64,000 bases of DNA from Streptomyces sp. NBC_00193. Its GTDB lineage: Bacteria > Actinomycetota > Actinomycetes > Streptomycetales > Streptomycetaceae. The stretch lies in contig NZ_JAPEMM010000002.1 of the NCBI RefSeq assembly GCF_026342735.1, positions 1 to 64,000 of the forward strand. The letters run 5' to 3'. The translations under genes were made by a program, and so were the position numbers. A model generated the notes under the pieces. That model saw only the letters and a program-made list of their open reading frames with translations, was not told the origin of the DNA and ran no database searches. Shown here piece after piece: positions 52,781-60,972 of this stretch (the first letter of the stretch is position 1; every line of letters starts with the position of its first letter).

Positions 52781-54079
52781 ATGTCCCAGAGCCCGGGGAA
52801 TCCCGCCTTCCGCGCTGCACGTCTGGAGCGCGGCTGGCACAGTCAGAGCGACGTCGCCACCGCGTACACCGCTCACGCCGCGCTGCTCGGCGAGGACGCC
52901 GGCGTCGACGTGCGGCAGGTGCGCCGGTGGGAGTCCTCGAAACCCGGGTGGCCCAACCGGCAGGCCCGACGGATTCTGCAGTCCATGTTCGCCCTGTCCC
53001 TCGAGGAACTCGGCTTCACCCCGCCACAGAGCGTCAGGGACAACGCCACGACGAGGCCTGAGGAGGACGGGGTGCACCGGCGACTGCTCTTACGGGGGGT
53101 CCTCGGCGCGGCACCGGCGCTCACGCTCGGCGGCGGGCCGGACCGGCTGGCGGCCGCCGTCGCCAACGCCCGCCGCTTCGGCGACCACAGCCTCGCCAGT
53201 GGCCTCCGCACGGCTCTCGACGACATCGCGCGCGCCGACAGCAGCACCGGCCCCCGCCGAGTCCTTCCGGCCGCGATGGAACTCCTGGCCGTCATCGACA
53301 CCCTCGCCCGCAACGCCACCACACCTGTGCGCCGCGAACTCCTCGGGGTCGGTGCGCGGGCTGCGGAGTTCACCGCGTGGCTCCACCGCGACGCCGGCTC
53401 CCCCGCGCACCTCACGGTCTTCTTCCACGACCGGGCCGCGGAGTGGGCCACCCTGACGGGCAACGGCCCGATGCACGCCTACGTCCTGCTGCGCAAAGCC
53501 CAGGCCACCGACCGGCATGATCCCGCACGGATGCTCGACCTCGCCCAGGCCGCCGCCCGCGGGCCCTGGACCCTGCCGCCCAGGGCCAGGGCCGAAGCCC
53601 TCCAGCAGGAAGCACGCGCCCTCGCCCTGACCGGCGCCCCAGCAGACGCCGTCAACCGCACCCTGGACGACGCCCACCACGCCCTCGACCAGGCCGGTAG
53701 CCCCGAACCCGCGTCCTGCACCGGACCGCTATGCGCTGGCTACACCCTCGATCGGCTGATGGCCCAGAGCGCCATCAGCTACCGCGAAGCCGGCCAGCCC
53801 GCCCAAGCTGTCGACCTCCTCCAGCAGCACCTCGCCCAAGGGGTGTTCGCCCCCAGGGACCGGGCGTTCTTCACCGCGCATCTCTCCGGGGCGCTGGCCG
53901 CCGCAGGCGAGCCCGACCAAGCTGCCGCCACCGGCCTGACCGCCCTCCGCCTCGCCGCCACCCCCGGCTTCGGCCAGGCGCTCGGCGAACTGCGCCGCAC
54001 CGCCGCCCAGCTCCGCCCCCACGCCCGGCGCCCCGCCGTACGCGAACTACGCCAAGCACTCACCACCCTGACCGCCTAA
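52781..54079 (+). CDS. HTH transcriptional regulator with TPR-like domain
   Basis: ATG 52781 sits 5 bases after GAGGAGG; 432 residues. The N-terminal ~80 residues form a Cro/C1-like HTH variant (NPAFRAARLERGWHSQSDVA, VDVRQVRRWESSKPGWPNRQ). A hydrophobic-looking LLRGVLGAAPALTLGGG at ~100 is usual for this family. The remainder is TPR-like helices (PVRRELLGVGARAAEFTAWL, SAISYREAGQPAQAVDLLQQ). Such regulators are abundant in Streptomyces, often controlling morphology or antibiotic genes, with the TPR part sensing a ligand or partner. It converges with the hydrolase gene, overlapping by 4 bases. Confidence 0.85.
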   Translation: MSQSPGNPAFRAARLERGWHSQSDVATAYTAHAALLGEDAGVDVRQVRRWESSKPGWPNRQARRILQSMFALSLEELGFTPPQSVRDNATTRPEEDGVHRRLLLRGVLGAAPALTLGGGPDRLAAAVANARRFGDHSLASGLRTALDDIARADSSTGPRRVLPAAMELLAVIDTLARNATTPVRRELLGVGARAAEFTAWLHRDAGSPAHLTVFFHDRAAEWATLTGNGPMHAYVLLRKAQATDRHDPARMLDLAQAAARGPWTLPPRARAEALQQEARALALTGAPADAVNRTLDDAHHALDQAGSPEPASCTGPLCAGYTLDRLMAQSAISYREAGQPAQAVDLLQQHLAQGVFAPRDRAFFTAHLSGALAAAGEPDQAAATGLTALRLAATPGFGQALGELRRTAAQLRPHARRPAVRELRQALTTLTA

Positions 54080-54894
54080 ACGGTCAAGAACCCCGCCACC
54101 CGGTCAATGACCTGCGCCTGCCAGAGCTGCGTCTGCGGATCGGCATAGCCGGGATCCTCATGGACAGCGAAGCCGTGCTGCGCGCCGTCCAGCTCGAGCA
54201 GCTCGGCCGGACCGGCGAAGAGCGGCAGGTAGCGGCGGGAGGACTCCACCGGCACGAAGGTGTCCTTCGTCCCGTGCACCAGCAGCACCGGAGCATGCAC
54301 CGCACGGAGATAGACGTCCGGGTCGAGGTAGAACACCTCGTTGTGCAGGGCGCGCCCGAGTTCGAACGGTGACTTCTCCGTAAAGCCGCGCTCGTCCAGA
54401 TCCCGGCCGGCGGTGGCGGTGATGTAGTCGCCGTCGAAGTACGGACGGCTCTCCACGTATCGGTCCCGGTAGTCCAGACGCGGATTCAGCAGCACCAGCC
54501 GATCGACGTCCCGCGGCCGCGATCCCGCGTACAGGGCCGCGGCGCCCCCGGAGAACGACGCCGCGATCACGTGCAGCGGGCCGTCGAGGCCCGTCTGCTC
54601 GCGCAGCTGATCGGCGGCCGCACGGATGTCGTTGGCCACACCCGCCATCGTGATCTCCGCCGGCCTGCCGCCGCTCGCCCCATGCGCCCGCAGATCGAAC
54701 CGCAGCGACACCAGCCCGGCCTCCGACAACCCCTCGGCGAGCCGGGTGAAGAAGCCGCCCTCCTCACGGGTCACCCCGGCGCCGTGAACCAGCACCGCCG
54801 ACCCAGCTGTCGCCGTACCCTGCGGCGTCCTCACCGTTCCCACAAGCGCCGTACCGTCAAGAGACCGGAACCGAACTTCCCACTCAGAGGCCAT
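54076..54894 (-). CDS. Alpha/beta hydrolase
   Basis: Start is the ATG complementary to 54892-54894 (MASEWEVRFRSLDGTALVGT); 272 residues. Family features in order: oxyanion turn GSAVLVHGAGVTREEGGF, LRFDLRAHGASGG, the nucleophile elbow HVIAASFSGGAAAL (Ser in S-F-S-G, about residue 111), acid in VLLVHGTKDTFVPV and His in LDGAQHGFAV. No signal peptide, so a cytoplasmic esterase or peptidase-like enzyme of the BAAT/dienelactone type; substrate unknown. Converges on the HTH-TPR gene. Confidence 0.88.
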   Translation of the reverse strand: MASEWEVRFRSLDGTALVGTVRTPQGTATAGSAVLVHGAGVTREEGGFFTRLAEGLSEAGLVSLRFDLRAHGASGGRPAEITMAGVANDIRAAADQLREQTGLDGPLHVIAASFSGGAAALYAGSRPRDVDRLVLLNPRLDYRDRYVESRPYFDGDYITATAGRDLDERGFTEKSPFELGRALHNEVFYLDPDVYLRAVHAPVLLVHGTKDTFVPVESSRRYLPLFAGPAELLELDGAQHGFAVHEDPGYADPQTQLWQAQVIDRVAGFLTV

Positions 54895-55002
54895 ACCGTC
54901 GATCGTAGGCACCAGCCCAAGACCCCAGCGGCAAGTCGCCTCCAATGAGATGCAGCGCCCGGGCCCTGAGGCAGAGCCGCACGGTGAGGTGCTCGCAGGA
55001 AC

Positions 55003-55330
55003 TCAGCCCCGCTGTCGTTCCGAGTCGCCCTCCGGGTGGACCATTGCTGCACGCAGTTCGCGGGTCAGGGAGTCGGCCCGGGGGGCCAGGTCCGGGTCGG
55101 CGACCGTGGCTGCCCTTGTCATCCCACAGGCACAAGGCGCGCCGGCTCCTGTCGGGGGCGGTGAGGTCCATGCATTCCAGCCAGCCTCCGGGCGGTCCGG
55201 CCGCCGGTTTCCAGGACTGGTTCACCGCCACGCCGGCGTCGTCGGCGAAGGAGCTCAGCGTGTCCGCTGACATGTCGTGGAAGTCGCCCGTCAGTACGCG
55301 GACACCCATGCGCCCGCCGTTTGCCTCGGG
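55003..55330 (-). pseudogene. Frameshifted remnant of a small secreted-type protein
   Basis: From about 55330 the minus strand reads GVRVLTGDFHDMSADTLSSF, then DDAGVAVNQSWKPAAGPPGG, WLECMDLTAPDRSRRALCLW and DDKGS. It then needs a shift near 55110 to go on as AATVADPDLAPRADSLTREL RAAMVHPEGD, ending at TGA 55003-55005. The start is missing: upstream is Arg/Pro-rich. Two Cys residues (LECMD, ALCLW) suggest a disulfide-bearing extracellular or membrane protein. The family is not recognised. Confidence 0.55.
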
Positions 55331-55543
55331 GTCGCCGTAAGCAGCGGCCCTCGAGCGGCCGCGGATCGACCTGTGGCCCGGAAGGCACGCAGGGATAGCG
55401 GCGCCTACGAGCGACGGCACGAATCGGTCACTGCCGGACGGCGGGACCGGGTGCGGCCGGTGCCCGCGAGCGGGTTCCAACGGGGCAGGAAGCCGGCACG
55501 CCGCGAGCCGAAGTCTGGGCGGGCGGAGGGTGACCGCGAGGGT

Positions 55544-55756
55544 TCAAGCAGGGCGTTCTGCCTGCTGCCAGTCCTCTGCCGGCTTCGTACGGAACAGCCC
55601 CCGGTACACCAGGCGGGTCAGCACCACGGCGCCCTCCCCGTACTCGTCGAGCTCCTCGAAAGCCTCGGCCGCCGAGTCGTACACGGACTTCTTGCCCTTC
55701 GCGTTCTGGATGACCCACTCCCGATCAGCCGCAACGCCAATCCCACCGGTCTGCAT
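55544..55756 (-). CDS. Small hypothetical protein
   Basis: The 70-residue product starts at the ATG complementary to 55754-55756 with GGGGGAG immediately upstream. It reads naturally (GVAADREWVIQNAKGKKSVY, DSAAEAFEELDEYGEGAVVL, TRLVYRGLFRTKPAEDW) as a compact alpha/beta protein. No recognised domain or membrane segment. Confidence 0.6.
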   Translation of the reverse strand: MQTGGIGVAADREWVIQNAKGKKSVYDSAAEAFEELDEYGEGAVVLTRLVYRGLFRTKPAEDWQQAERPA

Positions 55757-55919
55757 AACTCCCCCATCTGCAATCGCAAGATCTCAACGAACGCGCGATC
55801 GCACCGCCGCCGTCCCGGCAGCTACACCCCCGGCCCCTGGTCAAACCCTCAGAGCCAGAGGCGGCGGGGCTCGAAGCCACCGCTTGCAGCAGCGGGCTGA
55901 GGATCCACGCCACGGCGGT

Positions 55920-56306
55920 TTACTCGGCCGTCTCCTCCGGAGAACGACGGGTGATCTTCATACCCGCTTCCGTCTCCACCAGCGTCACGGCACCGATCCA
56001 GTCACCATCCGGGTACTCCCAGTTGGCCGCGTCTTCCAGGACGGCCGGGAGCTGGTCACGAGGCACCAGCTCCCCGGGCTGGAAACCCTGCTGTCCTGAC
56101 GGGGACGTCCACGGCGCGACTCGGCGAACCTCGATCCATCCGCGATCGATGAGACCGAGCAAGATCCCTGCCAGCTCCCTCACCGGCCGGGACCGATCGA
56201 CATCGTCGAGATCTCCCCAGACCCCAGCCAGGATGTCGATCTCAAACGAGTTGACCATGAACGCTTCCTCGGACTTGGTCAACGCCTGCCACTCACGCTC
56301 GCTCAT
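55920..56306 (-). CDS. Small hypothetical protein, immunity-like
   Basis: The 128-residue product starts at the ATG complementary to 56304-56306. It is acidic and cytoplasmic, with a winged-helix-like middle (DILAGVWGDLDDVDRSRPVR, ELAGILLGLIDRGWIEVRRV) and C-terminal strands (DWIGAVTLVETEAGMKITRR). Similar small proteins accompany polymorphic toxin loci in Streptomyces. It lies downstream of the large LamG/ricin protein in the same direction but beyond a terminator. Immunity role is a guess. Confidence 0.6.
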   Translation of the reverse strand: MSEREWQALTKSEEAFMVNSFEIDILAGVWGDLDDVDRSRPVRELAGILLGLIDRGWIEVRRVAPWTSPSGQQGFQPGELVPRDQLPAVLEDAANWEYPDGDWIGAVTLVETEAGMKITRRSPEETAE

Positions 56307-56388
56307 TCACCGATCATCGCAAGACACCCCGGTGATCGTTTCCGGTCCAAGGACGCGCGTGGGCTGCCGTCTGTGCGGGCCCAAAAGG

Positions 56389-56424
56389 CCGCTGGCCCGT
56401 CTCCCGAGGGAGGCGGGCCAGCGG
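56389..56424 (-). terminator. Hairpin terminator of LamG/ricin gene
   Basis: Arms CCGCTGGCCCG (56389-56399) and CGGGCCAGCGG (56414-56424) pair perfectly. An inner CTCCC/GGGAG pair (56401-56405/56408-56412) extends the stem. It lies 22 bases past the stop of the large minus-strand gene. Confidence 0.8.
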
Positions 56425-56445
56425 TTGCTGGCTCAGTGGGTGGGG

Positions 56446-59400
56446 TTAGCCGATGGCTCCGAGGGGTGAGGCGAGGCCGGCGGCGTGCCAGCGTTGTGCG
56501 TTGGATCCGTTGCAGTCGGAGAGTTCGAGCTGGGTGCCGTTGACGGTGCGGGCGTAGGGCAGGTCGAGGCAGCGGCCGGATTTCGGGTTGTAGAAGCCGC
56601 TGGTGGCGGTGGGGAGCCATTGCTGGCTGCCCGCGGCGGCGGCGGTGCAGGTGTTGAGCTGGATGAGGGTACGGTTCGCGGTTCCGCCGTCCGCAGCGGT
56701 CACGCACTTGCCCGCCACGCGCAGTTCGCCGTCCTCCTGGATCTGGAAGGTCTGCGAGATGCCGGGGGTTGTGTTGCAGTCGTGGATGTAGATGCGGTTG
56801 CCTTCGGCGTTGCTGCCGCGGTCGTCATCGGCGCACTTTTTGCTGTTCACCGCTGAGACGAGGGTGGTGCTGCTCGCGGTCTGGACCGTCGAGTGCTTGT
56901 AGACGGTCACGTTGCTGATCTGCCCCTTCCAGAAGGACCAGGGCTTGCTCTGGTTCTTGAAGCGGCCCATGACCAGCGACCCGGTGGCCTTCCAGACGTT
57001 GACCTTGGCGTGGTGACCGGTACCGGCGAGGGTGCCGTTGACGTAGAGGGCGATCAGGCCCGTGGTCTCGTCGTACGTGGCGGTGAGCTGGGTCCACTCG
57101 TTGAGGGCGACCTTCGCGGCGTCGTTCATGACGCCGGTCTGGTCGTAGTCCCAGCCGTCGTCATCCCTCTTCGACATACCGAACCGCCAGGTGCCGTCCG
57201 CGTCGTGCCAGATCATGAAGCCGCTGGCGTGCAGGCCGTCCTGGCTGAGGACGACGTCCGGCCCTGCGGACTTGGCCCAGGCCGAGACGGTGAAGCTGCC
57301 GGTGGTGTCGACCGGGGAGCCGGTGGTGGTGACGGTGCCGGTGGCGCCGTCGAGGTTGACGACCTGGGTTGCCGTTCCCGCGACGGTGCCGGCGATGCGG
57401 GTGGCGCCGGTGGCGCTGAGCGTTCCGTTGTTACGGCGGCGCATGTCGAAGACGGTCGGTCCGGTCGTCCCGTCCGCTTCCTTCTCGTCCAGCTTCCAGT
57501 GGTTGCTGGAGATGCGGGCATCGCCCATGAGCTCGGAGCCGGCGAAACCGGTGACCTTGCCGCTGGTCACCTTGCCGTTCCAGGTGCGCAGGCGGTGGTT
57601 GCTATCGAGGGCCCACAGGTCGGGGATGCCGTCGGCGCTGGTGTCGCCGGAGGTGCCGATCACCGGGTAGGCGCTGGCTGGAACCCCTGAGCCGATCTTG
57701 GTGCGCTTGGTGTGGTCGCCGAGGGCGGCGGGCTTTCCTGCGACGTTGGCGTACTGCCAGACCTCGCCCGTGATGTCGTCACGGGCCCAGAGATCGGCCA
57801 GGCCGTCGCCCGTGGCGTCACCGGGGGCCATGAGGGTGAAGTTGTCCCAGCCTGTGGAGCTGAGGATGAGGGGATTGATGAGCGCGCCTGTGGCGGCCCC
57901 GCCCTGGTGGAGGATGAGCTGGGCATCACCCGTAGTGGTGCTCTCGATGGCGAGCAGGTCGTTGAGCGGGTCGACTCCTGCCTTGGGCAGGACGTCGCCG
58001 ACTGCGACGATCTCCTTGACCCGGCTCCAGTCCGCGCTGTAGGCGGTGGAGCTACAGGGCTTGCTGGTTGCCGCGACGGTGCAGTCCGCGATGGCGGGAC
58101 GTGTCACGGGGTCGCCATGGTCCTTGACGAAGTAGAGGCCGTCGTTGGCGTCCAGGCCGCCTTCATCCATGGAGTTGCGGTAGTAGCGGAGCTGCCCGCC
58201 TCCGTAGGCCCACAAGTCGTCCCTGATGATCCCGTTGCCCCCGCGGTGCGTGGCCAGCGCCTTGTCCCAGCCCAAGCCTCCGGGGCTGTCCGCCTTGGTG
58301 GAGGCGATCACGCCACCGGCTGACGGGTCAGTGGCCGTCGGGTAGACGATCAAGTTGCCGTTGTCGTCGTCAGGTGCAATGAAGTCGACGAGTTCATCGC
58401 CGGTGATGTCGCCGAGGGTGGTCTTGGCGTTCGGGTTGTCCGGGACGTAGAAGACGTAGGTCTGCTGCTGCGAGCGGTTGCCGGCGCGGTCCACGGACTG
58501 GACGCGCAGGATGTTGGTGCCCCACCACGTAGGCGTCAACGGGATGGTGGCCGTACCGTCGGCCGCCGCGTTGATCCGGTTCGCACCGCCCACAGGAATG
58601 CTCGAGTTGAACGCCCACTCGTAGAAGAGGACCCCGCTGAGGGAGTCGGTGGCCTCTACCTTGAAGTTGCCCTTCTGCCCCGCGTACTTCTTGGAGCCGG
58701 GCAGGGTGCCGGAGGGCGGGTACTCGCTGGAGGTGACGACCGGGATGGACGGCGGCTGGCTGTCCATGGAGAAGCGGCCGCCTTCGACCCAGGCGGAGCC
58801 CAGTTCGCCGTCCGAGCTCTGGACCTGCCACAAGTATTGGTGACCGTCGATCAGGTTGGCGGGGTAGGCGGTGACCTTGTGGTCGCCGTTGGCCTCACCG
58901 ATCATGGCGCTGTCGTAGACGGCGCCACTGCCGTTGGTGTCGTAGACCATGAACCGGGCCGAGGTGGCCTGGCCGTCAGGGTCGCCGCTCCAGGCACTGA
59001 TGCTCATACCGGGGTAGGCGGTAGCGCCGACCCAGCCGCCGTTCTGCGGCGCGGGCGTCATCGCGAGGCCCCACGGGGTCATCGGGGCCCGGTTGTACTC
59101 GATGTAGAAGAACGGCAGCTTCGTCTTGTCGCGGGTGAACCGCTTGAAACCGTTGTTGCTGCTGGTCTTGGACTCGTTGTCCGCGAAGAGGGCGTAGGTG
59201 ACGCTGCCGCGCCACATGTTGGCGGCCAGGTGGCCGGCCACGTCCCACTCGCCGAGCGTGGTCGAGCTCGGGCAGCCCGGGCCGCCGGCGCTGTTCATCG
59301 AGGCCGTGCCCAGGACTTCCCAGTCGCGGGGCTGGGTGTTCCAGGTGATGTTCGACAGGAGCGGCTCGGTGGAGTGCAGGTCCACGTTGTAGCGGTTGCT

Positions 59401-60675
59401 GCAGGTGGCGTCCGCTGCGTACGACTGGGTCGCGTTGAAGGACGCCTTCTTGATGACCTTGTCGTTCAGGTCGCCGGTGTCGAGCTGGATGTAGTAGCGC
59501 TCCAGGCCTGTCCTTGTGCGCCACTGCTGGTAGCCGACGCCGGGGTCGTAGTCGTCCGCGTAGTCGTCGTAGTTGGTGGTGGTCGGGTACGCCTCCTGGA
59601 CCCAGGCCCAGTGCTGGGTCTTGCGATTGGTGGGAACCCACGCCGGGTCGATGTAGACGGGGTAGGCCGTATCGGGGGCGGTGAGGAAGGACTGGTTCGG
59701 GGTCAGGGCGACCGAGTCCGTGCCGAGGTCGGCCTGCAGGCGGGTGGTCTTGGCAAAGTCACCCGGGCCGTCACTGTCTGAGGTGGTCTTGACCGCCTCC
59801 TCGTCCCCCGTACCGGACGGCGTCTCGTCGGCGGTGACCGCCTGGGAGAAGGCGATGGTGCCGGAGGGCTTGGCGAGCGGGACCTGGACGGGCGTGGTGG
59901 AGTCCCACATGGTCGGGGTCGGCGCCTGGAAGACCGTACGGCCTGAGGCATCTGCGGCCTTCAGGTTTCCGGCGGCGTCGGCGGAGACGGTGACGCCCTC
60001 GCCCTTGAGGCCGGTGGTCAGTTTGGCGAGCTTCGGGTTCCTGGCGGCCTCGGCGGACTTGACGATCAGGATCTGCGAGATCCCGCCGCCCACATCGGCC
60101 GTGACCTTCAGGTCCGCCCCCGGAAGGACCTCACGGTAGACGGCGCTGGATTCTTCCAGCACCGGTACGGGCAACGGGTCAGGCCAGCTCACCACCAGCC
60201 GCTTGCCGTCCTGATCCAACGTGGCCAGCGGGCCAGTGCCACCGCCGGACAAGGTCAGGCTGCTCGCTGAGGCCTTCGGGCGGAGGGTGCCGTCAGCGGC
60301 CTTGACCAGGGTGGCGTCCAGGTCCACCCAGCCACCATCGTGCTTGGTGCGCACGGGCGCGACGCTGCGGGTCATGCCCAGGGTGCCGTCCGGATTGGCC
60401 ACCACGGTGTCGGTCTCGGTCGTCACGGCCGGCACCGGGACCGGCTTGCCCGTGAGCTTCGCCTCCGCGAGTGCCGCGTCCTCCGCCTGCTCCCGCTCGG
60501 TCCTCGGCTGCTGCTGCGGCGCCGGCTCGCTCTGCACGGGCGGCGTGTCCACGGTTGGTGCTGCCGTCGCGGCGGGTGCGCCGCCGACGGCCGTTAACGA
60601 CAGGGCCAGTGCGATCAGCCCTGCCAGTGCGGCCGGCCGGCTGGCCGGTCGTCTGCTTCTCTGTGTGCCCCCCAC
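56446..60675 (-). CDS. Large secreted LamG/FG-GAP/ricin-lectin protein
   Basis: GTG 60675 has GGGAG 7 bases upstream; 1,409 residues. Residues 1-39 are a signal peptide. Next are a beta-rich region (~90-330) and a DNRLRE-like module (~390-500; ERYYIQLDTGDLNDKVIKKA, NVDLHSTEPLLSNITWNTQP). A fibronectin-like part (~530-740) is followed by FG-GAP/VCBS repeats (~750-1040; GDITGDELVDFIAPDDDNGN, GDATGDGLADLWARDD, DTSADGIPDLWALD). A LamG jelly-roll (~1055-1265; FTVSAWAKSAGPDVVLSQDG) and a ricin-type lectin end (~1275-1409; CVTAADGGTANRTLIQLNTC, RCLDLPYARTVNGTQLELSD) complete it. All modules suggest an extracellular adhesion or carbohydrate-binding protein. It is divergent from an SpvB/RHS toxin, a pairing common in Streptomyces. 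Confidence 0.88.
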   Translation of the reverse strand: MGGTQRSRRPASRPAALAGLIALALSLTAVGGAPAATAAPTVDTPPVQSEPAPQQQPRTEREQAEDAALAEAKLTGKPVPVPAVTTETDTVVANPDGTLGMTRSVAPVRTKHDGGWVDLDATLVKAADGTLRPKASASSLTLSGGGTGPLATLDQDGKRLVVSWPDPLPVPVLEESSAVYREVLPGADLKVTADVGGGISQILIVKSAEAARNPKLAKLTTGLKGEGVTVSADAAGNLKAADASGRTVFQAPTPTMWDSTTPVQVPLAKPSGTIAFSQAVTADETPSGTGDEEAVKTTSDSDGPGDFAKTTRLQADLGTDSVALTPNQSFLTAPDTAYPVYIDPAWVPTNRKTQHWAWVQEAYPTTTNYDDYADDYDPGVGYQQWRTRTGLERYYIQLDTGDLNDKVIKKASFNATQSYAADATCSNRYNVDLHSTEPLLSNITWNTQPRDWEVLGTASMNSAGGPGCPSSTTLGEWDVAGHLAANMWRGSVTYALFADNESKTSSNNGFKRFTRDKTKLPFFYIEYNRAPMTPWGLAMTPAPQNGGWVGATAYPGMSISAWSGDPDGQATSARFMVYDTNGSGAVYDSAMIGEANGDHKVTAYPANLIDGHQYLWQVQSSDGELGSAWVEGGRFSMDSQPPSIPVVTSSEYPPSGTLPGSKKYAGQKGNFKVEATDSLSGVLFYEWAFNSSIPVGGANRINAAADGTATIPLTPTWWGTNILRVQSVDRAGNRSQQQTYVFYVPDNPNAKTTLGDITGDELVDFIAPDDDNGNLIVYPTATDPSAGGVIASTKADSPGGLGWDKALATHRGGNGIIRDDLWAYGGGQLRYYRNSMDEGGLDANDGLYFVKDHGDPVTRPAIADCTVAATSKPCSSTAYSADWSRVKEIVAVGDVLPKAGVDPLNDLLAIESTTTGDAQLILHQGGAATGALINPLILSSTGWDNFTLMAPGDATGDGLADLWARDDITGEVWQYANVAGKPAALGDHTKRTKIGSGVPASAYPVIGTSGDTSADGIPDLWALDSNHRLRTWNGKVTSGKVTGFAGSELMGDARISSNHWKLDEKEADGTTGPTVFDMRRRNNGTLSATGATRIAGTVAGTATQVVNLDGATGTVTTTGSPVDTTGSFTVSAWAKSAGPDVVLSQDGLHASGFMIWHDADGTWRFGMSKRDDDGWDYDQTGVMNDAAKVALNEWTQLTATYDETTGLIALYVNGTLAGTGHHAKVNVWKATGSLVMGRFKNQSKPWSFWKGQISNVTVYKHSTVQTASSTTLVSAVNSKKCADDDRGSNAEGNRIYIHDCNTTPGISQTFQIQEDGELRVAGKCVTAADGGTANRTLIQLNTCTAAAAGSQQWLPTATSGFYNPKSGRCLDLPYARTVNGTQLELSDCNGSNAQRWHAAGLASPLGAIG

Positions 60676-60972
60676 GGCAAAACTCCCAATGCGGTCGCGA
60701 TGGTCAACTGGCCGCGACGCTAACAGCCCACCCGACCAGCCATTTCAAAAACCCCGCAACCCAGAAAAAGATATCCAGACCAAACATCCAACAATAACGG
60801 ATATATCCAATATCGACGGCCGGAATGACGCGCCCGCGAATGATTAAATTTCGGCCATCTTTTTGGACATTGCAGGTCAAGAGCGGGGCGAATGTCTGCA
60901 TTAATCCCTGTTTTATAAACGGGAATCGACGCTAAGATCCGCCAATCGATCACCTAGCGTGGGGGGAATGCC
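60676..60972. promoter_or_regulatory. AT-rich divergent promoter region
   Basis: This 297-bp gap lies between the two large divergent secreted-protein genes and is much richer in A/T than its surroundings (for example around 60765-60860 and 60895-60940). It should contain both promoters. TAAGAT at 60935-60940 is a possible -10 for the plus-strand gene, without a firm -35. Confidence 0.5.
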
